This document shows positions 1 through 6,242 of a DNA stretch of 11,090 nt, in pieces. Source of the DNA: a candidate division Zixibacteria bacterium 4484_93 (GTDB lineage: Bacteria; UBP14; UBA6098; 4484-93); contig NATO01000025.1 in NCBI GenBank assembly GCA_002085385.1, positions 1 through 11,090 on the forward strand, read 5' to 3'. Numbering within the stretch: the first letter of the stretch is position 1; every line of letters starts with the position of its first letter. The notes under the pieces were generated by a model. That model did not search any database. It saw only the letters and a program-made list of their open reading frames with translations, and was not told the DNA's origin. Position numbers and translations under genes: made by a program.

Positions 1-509
1 TATGGCGGGGTTATCGCTGGCTCGTGAGGAATATACGGGGAAGGTGCTTTAATGAGATTATCTCTCTTCGCCTTCCCAGAAGGGATAATCCGTTTGGGAA
101 GCTTCTCGATGCTATGCGGTTCGAGTATAACCCGGATAGTTCTTCTCCTGCCGCAGGACTCCACGAGGCAGAGAACCGTGTTGTTGTCGAGGAGGTAGAA
201 CATTTCTCCCGTGGTCTGGATATTCTCGCCTCTGCCGCATCGGCTTCGCCCTTTCTGGGGCTTCTGGGAACCGTTTGGGGTATATCGAAGGCTTTCTTGA
301 ACATCGGGCTCCACGGCTCGACGAGCATTGTGGTCGTTGGTCCGGGACTTGCCGCAGCACTGACCACAACACTTGTAGGACTCATAGCTGCCATACCAGC
401 TCTTCTATTCTACAATTACTTCACCAAGCAGACAGCGAGTCTCGAGGCAAGAATGCATGAGGTTGCATCAAAAATGATACTTGTTGCATTGAGGGAGGAA
501 AAGCGTTGA
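1..509 (+). CDS. tolQ: TolQ, proton channel subunit of the Tol-Pal motor (5' partial)
   Basis: MotA/TolQ/ExbB-family inner-membrane protein that, with TolR, uses the proton gradient to drive TolA. The reading frame is open to the left edge (codons from base 3), so the first membrane segment is missing and the GTG at 24 is not a credible start. What remains holds the second membrane segment with the family motif LGLLGTVWGI (about 258-290) and the third with GPGLAAALTTT followed by GLIAAIPAL (about 339-410), then a short cytoplasmic tail. The two threonines important in E. coli TolQ (T145, T178) have counterparts at codons 270-272 and 369-371. Oddly, the glutamate normally found in the GIAEAL motif of the third segment is alanine here (codon 354-356). 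The stop overlaps the tolR start. ExbB is the alternative name, but the tolB-pal context argues for TolQ. Confidence 0.92.
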   Translation, partial: WRGYRWLVRNIRGRCFNEIISLRLPRRDNPFGKLLDAMRFEYNPDSSSPAAGLHEAENRVVVEEVEHFSRGLDILASAASASPFLGLLGTVWGISKAFLNIGLHGSTSIVVVGPGLAAALTTTLVGLIAAIPALLFYNYFTKQTASLEARMHEVASKMILVALREEKR

Positions 510-904
510 GGAGGCTCAATCTAACATCGATGCCGAACCTGTCATCCCTCGTGGATGTAACGCTTATGCTACTTGCGATATTTATGATAACCTCCTCCGT
601 CACGGTGGATTCGGGGCTCGATGTCTCACTTCCCAAGACAAGCGCTGCAAGGAGCAAGGAATACTCCGGCGAGATGATAACCATCAAAAAGGATGGAACA
701 ATATATATAGGATATAAGAAGGTAACGCTCGAGGAGTTCCCGAGGGTTGTCAAGTCTATGCATGATGCCGGGAAGCTCTCCCGTGTTGCACTCAAGGCAG
801 ACAGGTCCGTTCCGTATGAAACGGTCATCAAGGTGATAGGATACATAAGGGAAACAGGGCTCGATGAGCTGGGGTTGGTCGCCCTCCCAGAAGAGAGAAG
901 ATGA
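506..904 (+). CDS. tolR: TolR/ExbD-family motor subunit
   Basis: Biopolymer-transport (ExbD/TolR) protein of 132 residues, close to the usual 130-150. It has a short cytoplasmic N-terminus, one membrane segment starting near residue 12 with the essential aspartate in LVDVTLM (D17, matching TolR D23 of E. coli), and a periplasmic domain from about residue 40. The start is a TTG overlapping the tolQ stop (TTGA), with a strong ribosome-binding site GGGAGG just upstream. There is no later in-frame start before the membrane segment that would keep the N-terminus. It would form the proton-conducting complex with TolQ and contact TolA and peptidoglycan. The stop overlaps the next gene's ATG, so translation is probably coupled. 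Confidence 0.93.
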   Translation: MRRLNLTSMPNLSSLVDVTLMLLAIFMITSSVTVDSGLDVSLPKTSAARSKEYSGEMITIKKDGTIYIGYKKVTLEEFPRVVKSMHDAGKLSRVALKADRSVPYETVIKVIGYIRETGLDELGLVALPEERR

Positions 905-1494
905 GAAATGAATTCCTCATATCCCTCGGAGGGCATATTGCCGCTTTCTTTCTCGTCTTTGCTCTCTCGGGGTTCACAGCGAGAAGGTCAAAATTACCGG
1001 AGAAGGTCTATCGGGTGAGAATCCTGCCGGAGTTCGTCGAGGAGGAGAAAACGGATATCGTAGCCAAAGAGAAGCCGAAACCGCTCGAGAAGACCCTACC
1101 TGTTCATACAACAAAAAAGGTCAAACCGAAGGCGAAACCGAAAGAGAAACAGGAGAAGCTGAAAAAAGAGGGAAAAAGGGGAGAGGAATCGAAGATAAGG
1201 CTTGACGACGAGAACTTTTCTGATTTCTTTTATATAAATCTGTTAGTGAACAAGGTTTCATCAAACTGGAAGAACCCGGCAAGGGGGGGTATAACACTTC
1301 GAACAACTGTATACTTTATCATTTTGAGAGACGGCCGGATAAAGGGGTTAAAGGTGGAGAAATCATCGGGGAGCAGTATATTCGATGAATCCGCCAGAGA
1401 GGCGATAAGATGCTCTATTCCGTTCCCGGAGTTACCGGAGGATTACACAGGCGACCATCTCGGAGTGCATTTTGAATTCGAGCATATACCGTAG
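901..1494 (+). CDS. tolA: TolA/TonB-family energy-transducing protein
   Basis: A 197-residue inner-membrane-anchored protein. One membrane segment (about residues 5-24) carries the S-x3-H pair (S8, H12) that TonB and TolA use to couple to the motor. A proline/lysine/glutamate-rich charged spacer follows (about 45-100), then a C-terminal TonB/TolA-type domain (about 108-195) with the typical beta-strand/helix pattern around RDGRIKGLKVEKSSG and a predicted helix at FDESAREAI. Its place between tolR and tolB makes the TolA role likely: it would span the periplasm and pull on Pal/TolB. The spacer is very short compared with the long alanine/lysine helix of E. coli TolA (421 residues in total). 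The ATG overlaps the tolR stop. The last 23 bases overlap the proposed tolB start. Exact assignment as TolA rather than a TonB paralogue rests on context. Confidence 0.82.
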   Translation: MRNEFLISLGGHIAAFFLVFALSGFTARRSKLPEKVYRVRILPEFVEEEKTDIVAKEKPKPLEKTLPVHTTKKVKPKAKPKEKQEKLKKEGKRGEESKIRLDDENFSDFFYINLLVNKVSSNWKNPARGGITLRTTVYFIILRDGRIKGLKVEKSSGSSIFDESAREAIRCSIPFPELPEDYTGDHLGVHFEFEHIP

Positions 1495-2791
1495 TTTAAT
1501 CTTGCCAATCGTTGGAATTTTGTTTATATTTATACTGTTATATGGACAGACAGATGTCCATGTCAAGATAACCGATAGCGGAACGGAGAAGATACGGATT
1601 GCTGTTTTAGACTTTTTCCCGAAGAATCTGGTGTGGAACCCTGATGATAGGCGGATATCCGAGGTTCTGACCCAGACGGTAAGGGAGGATTTGGAGTTCT
1701 CGCCGTTCTTCACTGTTATGGATACGGCAGCGTTTCCACAGGAGCAGGGGATACTGGATGAGAAGGATATAAATTTCATAAACTGGGCAACTGCCGGGGT
1801 GCATGCTATAGTTGTGCCCGTGTTCGAGAGCAAAGATGACAGAATAGAGGCTAAGGTCCAGCTTTTCAGCACCACCTACGGGAAGCGAATTATGAAGAAG
1901 AGCTACAAGAGAGAGCGGGAAAAGATTCACCGGCTGGCTCACAACATCTCGGACGACATCGTTAAGAAGCTGACAGGAGAGGATGGAATTGCCTCGACGA
2001 AGATAGCGTTCATCTCCAAGAGAACGGGGAAGAGGGAGCTTTTTGCCATCGACTATGATGGACGCTCACTCTGTCAGTGGACAAAGACAAACGCAATAAT
2101 CCTCTCCCCTGCCTGGTCACCTACCGGGGATGCTATAAGCTTCACATCATACGCAAAGGGGAACCCGGACCTGTATGTTCTCGACCTGACGAGGCGGAGG
2201 ATAACCGTTCTATCAGATTTTGTCGGGCTGAACACCAGTGCATCCTGGTCTCCTGATGGCAGGAATATCGTCTACACCGTTTCAAAGGACGGGAACTCAG
2301 AGATATATATAATGGATGTCCGCACGAGGCGCTCGGAGCGACTGACATACGAGAATGCAATCGACACGAACCCCACATTTTCTCCTGATGGTAGCAGGAT
2401 AGCTTTCACCTCTGACCGCTCCGGCAAGCCACAGATATACATAATGGACATAACAGGGATAAATATCCGCAGGCTCACCTATGAGGGGAATTACAACGAC
2501 CTTGCCAGCTGGTCACCCAAAGGAGACAAGATTGCTTACTGCTCGAGGTTCGATGGGCTTTTCCAGATAGCCGTGATGGATGTCTCGGGAGGAATTCCGG
2601 TTTATCTGACATCACTCGGCAACAACGAATGCCCTTCATTCTCACCGGATGGATACCACATAGCATTCGCCTCGGACAGGCTGGGCAACTACAAGATATA
2701 TACAATGGATGCAGACGGTGCGAACATACGGAGGATAACATCGACCGGGTGGAACTATGACCCTGCCTGGTCGCCGAGAATTGAATACTAA
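1472..2791 (+). CDS. tolB: TolB, periplasmic beta-propeller of the Tol-Pal system
   Basis: Periplasmic protein of about 439 residues, the usual TolB size. It begins with a hydrophobic signal peptide (residues 7-25, likely cleaved near YG-Q), then the N-terminal alpha/beta domain (about 38-170, with the motif IRIAVLDF), then a propeller of PD40/WD40-like blades. Successive blade motifs are AWSPTGD (about 214), SWSPDGR (258), TFSPDGS (302), SWSPKGD (346), SFSPDGY (389) and a last AWSP at 432. TolB binds Pal and TolA in turn. I chose the TTG at 1472 because it has GGAG six bases upstream and gives a positively charged residue before the hydrophobic core. A TTG at 1502 is possible but would remove the charged N-terminus. 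The gene starts inside the end of tolA, implying coupled translation. Confidence 0.93.
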   Translation: MNSSIYRSLILPIVGILFIFILLYGQTDVHVKITDSGTEKIRIAVLDFFPKNLVWNPDDRRISEVLTQTVREDLEFSPFFTVMDTAAFPQEQGILDEKDINFINWATAGVHAIVVPVFESKDDRIEAKVQLFSTTYGKRIMKKSYKREREKIHRLAHNISDDIVKKLTGEDGIASTKIAFISKRTGKRELFAIDYDGRSLCQWTKTNAIILSPAWSPTGDAISFTSYAKGNPDLYVLDLTRRRITVLSDFVGLNTSASWSPDGRNIVYTVSKDGNSEIYIMDVRTRRSERLTYENAIDTNPTFSPDGSRIAFTSDRSGKPQIYIMDITGINIRRLTYEGNYNDLASWSPKGDKIAYCSRFDGLFQIAVMDVSGGIPVYLTSLGNNECPSFSPDGYHIAFASDRLGNYKIYTMDADGANIRRITSTGWNYDPAWSPRIEY

Positions 2792-2796
2792 ACGAT

Positions 2797-2805
2797 AGGA
2801 GGTGA
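2797..2805 (+). promoter_or_regulatory. Strong Shine-Dalgarno site of the first pal gene
   Basis: The sequence AGGAGGTGA is a near-perfect complement of the 16S rRNA 3' end and lies five bases before the ATG at 2811. It decides the start of pal: the longer in-frame GTG at 2802 falls inside this site. It is the best ribosome-binding site in the Tol-Pal run, which fits high-level synthesis of an abundant lipoprotein. Confidence 0.85.
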
Positions 2806-2810
2806 ACGGT

Positions 2811-3305
2811 ATGTTAAAGAAATCGCATCTGCCCATCTTGTTTCTGGTGATACTGCTCGTATTTGCCGGATGTGGGAAGAAGACTGCTCCACCGCCGGAG
2901 ATTGTGGAGGTAACACCCCAGGTTGAGGAACCTGTGGTAGAGCCTGAACCTGAACCCGAACCCGAACCTGAGCTTGTGTTTCCGACAGTCTACTTCCACT
3001 TCGACAAATACGATATAGTCGACAGCTCGAGGGTAGCTCTTGCCTCCGTTGCGGAGCAGCTCATTGCCCACCCAGATGTGAATATCATAGTCGAGGGACA
3101 TTGTGACGAGCGCGGAACCGAGCAGTATAACCTTGCCCTCGGTCAGAAAAGGGCTCAATCGGTCAAAGATTTCCTCGTAAGCTATGGAATAGAAGCGACC
3201 CGCATCGACCTTATCTCGTATGGAGAGGAACGCCCGGCCGACCCGAGACACAATGAAGAAGCCTGGGGAAAAAACAGAAGGGCTGAACTCAAGGTAAAGA
3301 AGTAG
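2811..3305 (+). CDS. pal: Pal, peptidoglycan-associated lipoprotein (first copy)
   Basis: Outer-membrane lipoprotein of 164 residues that links the outer membrane to peptidoglycan and is the substrate of TolB/TolA. A lipoprotein signal peptide ends in VFAGC (lipidated C21; glycine at +2, consistent with outer-membrane sorting). It is followed by a proline/glutamate linker and an OmpA-C domain (about 62-162) with YFHFDKYDI, GHCDERGTEQYN and NRRAEL. The peptidoglycan-binding aspartate and arginine pair is present (D99 and R114, spaced 15 as in OmpA-like domains). The domain closely follows E. coli Pal, for example in EGH-DERGT and the SYGEE segment. The linker contains an EP dipeptide repeat. 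A second pal follows after four bases. Confidence 0.95.
   Translation: MLKKSHLPILFLVILLVFAGCGKKTAPPPEIVEVTPQVEEPVVEPEPEPEPEPELVFPTVYFHFDKYDIVDSSRVALASVAEQLIAHPDVNIIVEGHCDERGTEQYNLALGQKRAQSVKDFLVSYGIEATRIDLISYGEERPADPRHNEEAWGKNRRAELKVKK
2940..2972 (+). repeat. Hexanucleotide repeat coding an Glu-Pro linker in pal
   Basis: Five Glu-Pro dipeptides plus a final Glu are coded by near-identical six-base units (GAACCT/GAACCC, with GAG at both ends). They form the rod-like spacer between the lipid anchor and the peptidoglycan-binding domain. Such units can change number by slippage without breaking the frame, so linker length may vary between strains. Confidence 0.8.
3105..3154 (+). repeat. 50-base direct repeat, copy 1 (inside first pal)
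   Basis: This stretch, starting GACGAGCGCGGAACCG, codes for the peptidoglycan-binding loop DERGTEQYNLALGQKRA. It is identical, base for base, to 3616-3665 in the second pal gene. The sequences on either side differ between the two genes, including at silent positions. The copies lie 511 bases apart. Confidence 0.95.
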
Positions 3306-3309
3306 CAAG

Positions 3310-3822
3310 ATGAAGACTCTGTATTTTCTGCTTATCATAACCCTTCTCTTTGTTGCCTGCACACCGAGGAAGGCCTGCTATCGTGGGGTATGCGAACAGG
3401 CTGCACCTCCAGAGACAGCCGCTCTGCCTTCCGGACCTGTGGAAATCGAAACGGAAGAAACCGAGGCACAACCAGTCGAAAAGATAAAACTCGAGACGGT
3501 CTTCTTCGAGTTCAACAGCTTTTCCCTTACACCTGAGGCAAGGCGAACAGTTGAGGCAAACACCGAGATACTGCTTGCATCCCCCGATATGTGTGTGACC
3601 CTCGAAGGCTACTGCGACGAGCGCGGAACCGAGCAGTATAACCTTGCCCTCGGTCAGAAAAGGGCAGAAACAGTAAGGGGTTTCCTGGTGAAAAATGGGG
3701 TCGAGCCAGACAGAATTAAGCTGGTCTCTTACGGCGAGGATAACCCTCTCGATACGGGTCATACGGAGGAGGCCTGGGCAAAGAACAGGAGGGTTGAGTT
3801 CACAGTCAGGGAAAGAAGATGA
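3310..3822 (+). CDS. Second Pal-like lipoprotein (tandem paralogue)
   Basis: A 170-residue OmpA-C-domain lipoprotein directly downstream of pal. The signal peptide ends in LFVAC (lipidated C17; threonine at +2). A linker rich in glutamate, proline and alanine (about 25-58) lacks the EP repeat of the first copy. The OmpA-C domain (about 62-168) keeps the binding pair D103 and R118 but has tyrosine in place of histidine in the GHCDERG motif. It also has three extra cysteines near the N-terminus or in the domain (C23, C28 and the C in MCV), which could form disulfides or be chance. The only ribosome-binding site is weak; the four-base gap suggests coupling to pal. It probably also binds peptidoglycan. 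Whether it binds TolB or has a different job is not shown by the sequence. Confidence 0.9.
   Translation: MKTLYFLLIITLLFVACTPRKACYRGVCEQAAPPETAALPSGPVEIETEETEAQPVEKIKLETVFFEFNSFSLTPEARRTVEANTEILLASPDMCVTLEGYCDERGTEQYNLALGQKRAETVRGFLVKNGVEPDRIKLVSYGEDNPLDTGHTEEAWAKNRRVEFTVRERR
3616..3665 (+). repeat. 50-base direct repeat, copy 2 (inside second pal)
   Basis: This copy is identical to 3105-3154, and both are read in the same codon phase within their genes. Recombination between them would delete 511 bases and leave one in-frame chimeric pal, with the N-terminal half of the first gene and the C-terminal half of the second. Confidence 0.95.
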
Positions 3823-4514
3823 GAACAGTTCTATTTCCGCTTCTGGTGACGCTACTTTTGAGCGGGTGTGCAACCCGAAAGGAGATAAAGCAGTTCCAGA
3901 TTGAGGCAGAGGAAATCAGGGCAAGCAATGCCAGGCTGGAAAAGAAGCTCGACGGTATCGACAGCACACTTTCTGCTGTTTCACGGGAGGTCTCGACACT
4001 CAGGACAGAATCATATCAGAACTCCAGGGTGTTAGAGGACAGGCTCGACATCCTCGAAAATGCATTGAGAGAGCAGGGAGTTCGCTTCTCGGAGATAACG
4101 AGGCGCATCGAGCGAGTCCAGACAACCGCTCTGCCTACCATCCCTGACACCTCTGACACCGCAACTTCCAATAGACTGTTCGATTCAGCACTGTTGGAGC
4201 AAGCAAAGGGCAGAATCAGCTCGGCTATCGAGGGATACAAAGAGTATCTCGAGAAGTTCCCCGACGGAGCGAAAAAGGACAGGGTGCATCTCAACCTCGG
4301 AGAATGCTACTTCGCCCAGAAGAAATATGACCTGGCAATAAAAGAGTATTCCTCGGTCAAAGAGCAGTTTCCAACTGCTATGTATAAGATGGCTCTCTCA
4401 TACCTTGCTCAGGGCGACAAGAAAACGACAAAATCCATCCTGAACGAACTTATAGAAAAATTCCCCGGCTCCGAAGAGGCGGCAGCTGCCAGAAGAAAAT
4501 TAAAGGAGTTATAA
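3819..4514 (+). CDS. cpoB: CpoB/YbgF-like coiled-coil TPR lipoprotein
   Basis: A 231-residue protein with the CpoB (YbgF) architecture. An N-terminal export signal is followed by a long charged heptad-like region (about 22-105, the trimerisation coiled coil in CpoB) and a C-terminal TPR domain (about 118-230) with successive A-F-x(n)-Y-x-F-P patterns such as YKEYLEKFP and ELIEKFPGSEEA. In E. coli CpoB links outer-membrane constriction with septal wall synthesis through TolA and PBP1B. Here the signal peptide ends in LLSGC (C17, alanine at +2), so this version should be lipid-anchored, whereas E. coli CpoB is soluble in the periplasm. The ATG overlaps the stop of the second pal, and the stop shares a base with the next ATG. 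Position at the end of tol-pal is the classical one. Confidence 0.87.
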   Translation: MRTVLFPLLVTLLLSGCATRKEIKQFQIEAEEIRASNARLEKKLDGIDSTLSAVSREVSTLRTESYQNSRVLEDRLDILENALREQGVRFSEITRRIERVQTTALPTIPDTSDTATSNRLFDSALLEQAKGRISSAIEGYKEYLEKFPDGAKKDRVHLNLGECYFAQKKYDLAIKEYSSVKEQFPTAMYKMALSYLAQGDKKTTKSILNELIEKFPGSEEAAAARRKLKEL

Positions 4515-5230
4515 TGCATTTTCCTCATCAGCAAAGCTGGCTTGTGCCAGACAGGATGACCCTCCCTGACCCCGAGGACAAATCTTTCATCAGGATTGTC
4601 CCAACACTCGACGACCGGGAGGTCGAACTGTTAAAGAACAAGGTTAAACTCCATGACATCTTCATTCTGGTGGACAGCAGCGGGAATCTGCTCAAGTCGG
4701 GGGTTTTCTTCACAGCCGGTTTCCCCACATTGGACGGCTGGACTGCCCAGCTCCTCGCGAGACTCGATACCAACGGGAAGCCAAACCTCACCGAAGCGGT
4801 GCCCGGTCACCATCCTCTCACCAGAATGACCCAACTCTCTTCTCTGGAGTTTGACCGCCTCTCAACGGTTATCTGCCAGCTTTTCCCCGAGCTTTCACCT
4901 GATATAGAGTGCCTGAAGAACTGGGCAAGGAGGGAATGGGCTCTCGAGGAGATATACCGTATAACCTCCGAGAAAGGATGCTCGGAAGAGGAGGAGAAAC
5001 AGCTCTTCAAGGCACTGAAATCACTGCTTGCCTGGGTGGGCGACGAGTCGAGACGGAAGGAGGACATCCAGACCGTTGTGGCATCTATTATGTCCACACT
5101 CCACGCCGAAAATATGACAGAAAGAGAATGGAACGCTCTCTGGGAAAAGCTCATCCAGTCATGGAGAACATACATCTCACACCTAACAGAAAGCGAACTC
5201 GCAAGGGTCGAGGAGACCATCAGATACTGA
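4514..5230 (+). CDS. Protein of unknown function between cpoB and glycosyltransferase
   Basis: I do not recognise this 238-residue protein. It has no signal peptide or membrane segment, so it is probably cytoplasmic. The first part (about 25-95) looks like a small alpha/beta fold: a strand HDIFILVDSSGNLL, a second strand SGVFFTAGF, and a helix GWTAQLLARL. The rest (about 108-238) is helical and charged, with an acidic patch GCSEEEEKQ near 155 and several tryptophans. The strand-turn-strand-helix with VDSSGNLL loosely recalls roadblock or longin-type small domains, but I would not assign it. The start is well supported by AAGGAG at 4503-4508 and a TAATG overlap with the cpoB stop. Good codon use and tight coupling on the left make it a genuine gene; context suggests an envelope-related role. 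Confidence 0.8.
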   Translation: MHFPHQQSWLVPDRMTLPDPEDKSFIRIVPTLDDREVELLKNKVKLHDIFILVDSSGNLLKSGVFFTAGFPTLDGWTAQLLARLDTNGKPNLTEAVPGHHPLTRMTQLSSLEFDRLSTVICQLFPELSPDIECLKNWARREWALEEIYRITSEKGCSEEEEKQLFKALKSLLAWVGDESRRKEDIQTVVASIMSTLHAENMTEREWNALWEKLIQSWRTYISHLTESELARVEETIRY

Positions 5231-5232
5231 AG

Positions 5233-6228
5233 TTGAACAGTATCCTTGTCATCAGATTTTCATCATTCGGAGACATTGTCCTCACCCTACCTGTCTTGGA
5301 TACCATCAAGAAAAACCTGCCAGAATCGAAAATAAGCTTCCTGACGAAAAAGGAGTATGCTCCTCTCGTTTCACTCTTCCCTGAGTTGGATAAGGTAATC
5401 CCTCTCGAGGGAAATGGGCTTCTCCAGTGTATAAGAACGCTTGCAAAGGAGAGGTTTGACCTCATCGTGGACCTGCACGGGAGCGTCCGCTCGAGGCTCA
5501 TATCGAGCCTGCTTTCGAGGAGAACCCTCCGCTATCCAAAGGAGCACAGAAAGAGGGTAAAACTCACCCGAAAGGGAGGCAGGTCTGTGCATCTGGAACA
5601 TACGATAACGCGATACCTCAAAGCAGTTTCTCTACTCGGCTTTCCAGAGGAAAACTGTGTCAGAATACCCGCTCTCGATATCCCGGAGGATAAGAGAAAG
5701 AGGGCAAAAAAGATATATAATATCCCTGATGATGTTCCGAAGGTTGCTCTCTTCCCCGGGGCAAAATGGCAACTCAAGGATTGGGGAGAAAGCAATTTCC
5801 TCTCCCTCTGCCGCAAACTTGTTGACAGGGAACTGTTCGTGGCTATATTTAACTGCCAGCATCTTATCGAAAAGCCCGATGGGGTGGCAACCTTCGCTCA
5901 GATGAAGCTGGATGAGTTGGCTGCACTCGTTTCGCTCTTTGATATTGCTGTCACCAATGATTCGGGACCGGGGCATCTTGCCGCCGCTCTGGGGCTCGAC
6001 ACCATAACGATTTTCGGTCCTACGCATCCTGTCCTGGGGTTTGCACCCATCGGCAGAGGCGAAAACAGAATAATTACCCGAGACCTCGATTGCTCTCCCT
6101 GCAGCCTTCACGGCGAGGGAAAATGCAAGAGAGGAGATAGAGCCTGTATGGATATCCCGGTGTCGGTTGTCCTTGAAAATATAATCGAGCTATGGAACAG
6201 TTCAGCTGACAAGATTGATACGAAATAG
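5233..6228 (+). CDS. Family 9 glycosyltransferase (ADP-heptose:LPS heptosyltransferase type)
   Basis: A 331-residue cytoplasmic/membrane-peripheral enzyme of the WaaC/WaaF/RfaQ family, which transfers heptose from ADP-heptose onto the lipopolysaccharide inner core. The N-terminal Rossmann domain opens with ILVIRFSSFGDIVLTLP, including the catalytic-site aspartate (D14). The C-terminal domain has VALFPGA (about 171-177), the nucleotide-sugar motif TNDSGPGHLAAA (241-252) and FGPTHP (261-266). It ends with the four-cysteine tail common in one branch (C287, C290, C298, C305). The start is uncertain: TTG at 5233 gives the usual N-terminus; CTG at 5227 or an ATG at 5161 (overlapping the upstream gene by 70 bases) are possible. 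AGGAG at 5211-5215 is rather far from the TTG. The acceptor cannot be told from sequence. Confidence 0.9.
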   Translation: MNSILVIRFSSFGDIVLTLPVLDTIKKNLPESKISFLTKKEYAPLVSLFPELDKVIPLEGNGLLQCIRTLAKERFDLIVDLHGSVRSRLISSLLSRRTLRYPKEHRKRVKLTRKGGRSVHLEHTITRYLKAVSLLGFPEENCVRIPALDIPEDKRKRAKKIYNIPDDVPKVALFPGAKWQLKDWGESNFLSLCRKLVDRELFVAIFNCQHLIEKPDGVATFAQMKLDELAALVSLFDIAVTNDSGPGHLAAALGLDTITIFGPTHPVLGFAPIGRGENRIITRDLDCSPCSLHGEGKCKRGDRACMDIPVSVVLENIIELWNSSADKIDTK

Positions 6229-6242
6229 TTGGAGGATATAAA

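Noticed and set aside
421..936. Antisense open frame of 171 codons opposite tolR
   Set aside because: It lies over a well-supported TolR gene with intact motifs, has no ribosome-binding site, and its translation is serine-rich without recognisable structure.
1283..1289. G7 run in tolA as a phase-variation switch
   Set aside because: It falls in ordinary coding sequence deep in an essential-type cluster; with a single instance and no read data there is no reason to call a switch.
1..1494. Reading tolQ-tolR-tolA as an exbB-exbD-tonB iron-uptake set
   Set aside because: They are directly followed by tolB, pal and cpoB in the classical Tol-Pal order, and no TonB-dependent receptor is nearby.
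2814..3873. Long antisense open frames opposite the two pal genes (about 180-190 codons each)
   Set aside because: They mirror the codon bias of the clearly real + strand lipoprotein genes, match no family I know, and their similarity to each other just follows from the shared pal sequence.
4909..5232. Extending the glycosyltransferase start upstream to about 4909
   Set aside because: The extension would overlap the preceding gene by more than 300 bases, and its residues look like frame-shifted reading of that gene; family members start just before ILVIRFSSFGD.
5632..6111. Antisense open frame opposite the glycosyltransferase, and another at 8269-8805 opposite the ferredoxin/RNA methyltransferase
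   Set aside because: Both overlap genes with full sets of family motifs and show no independent evidence of coding.
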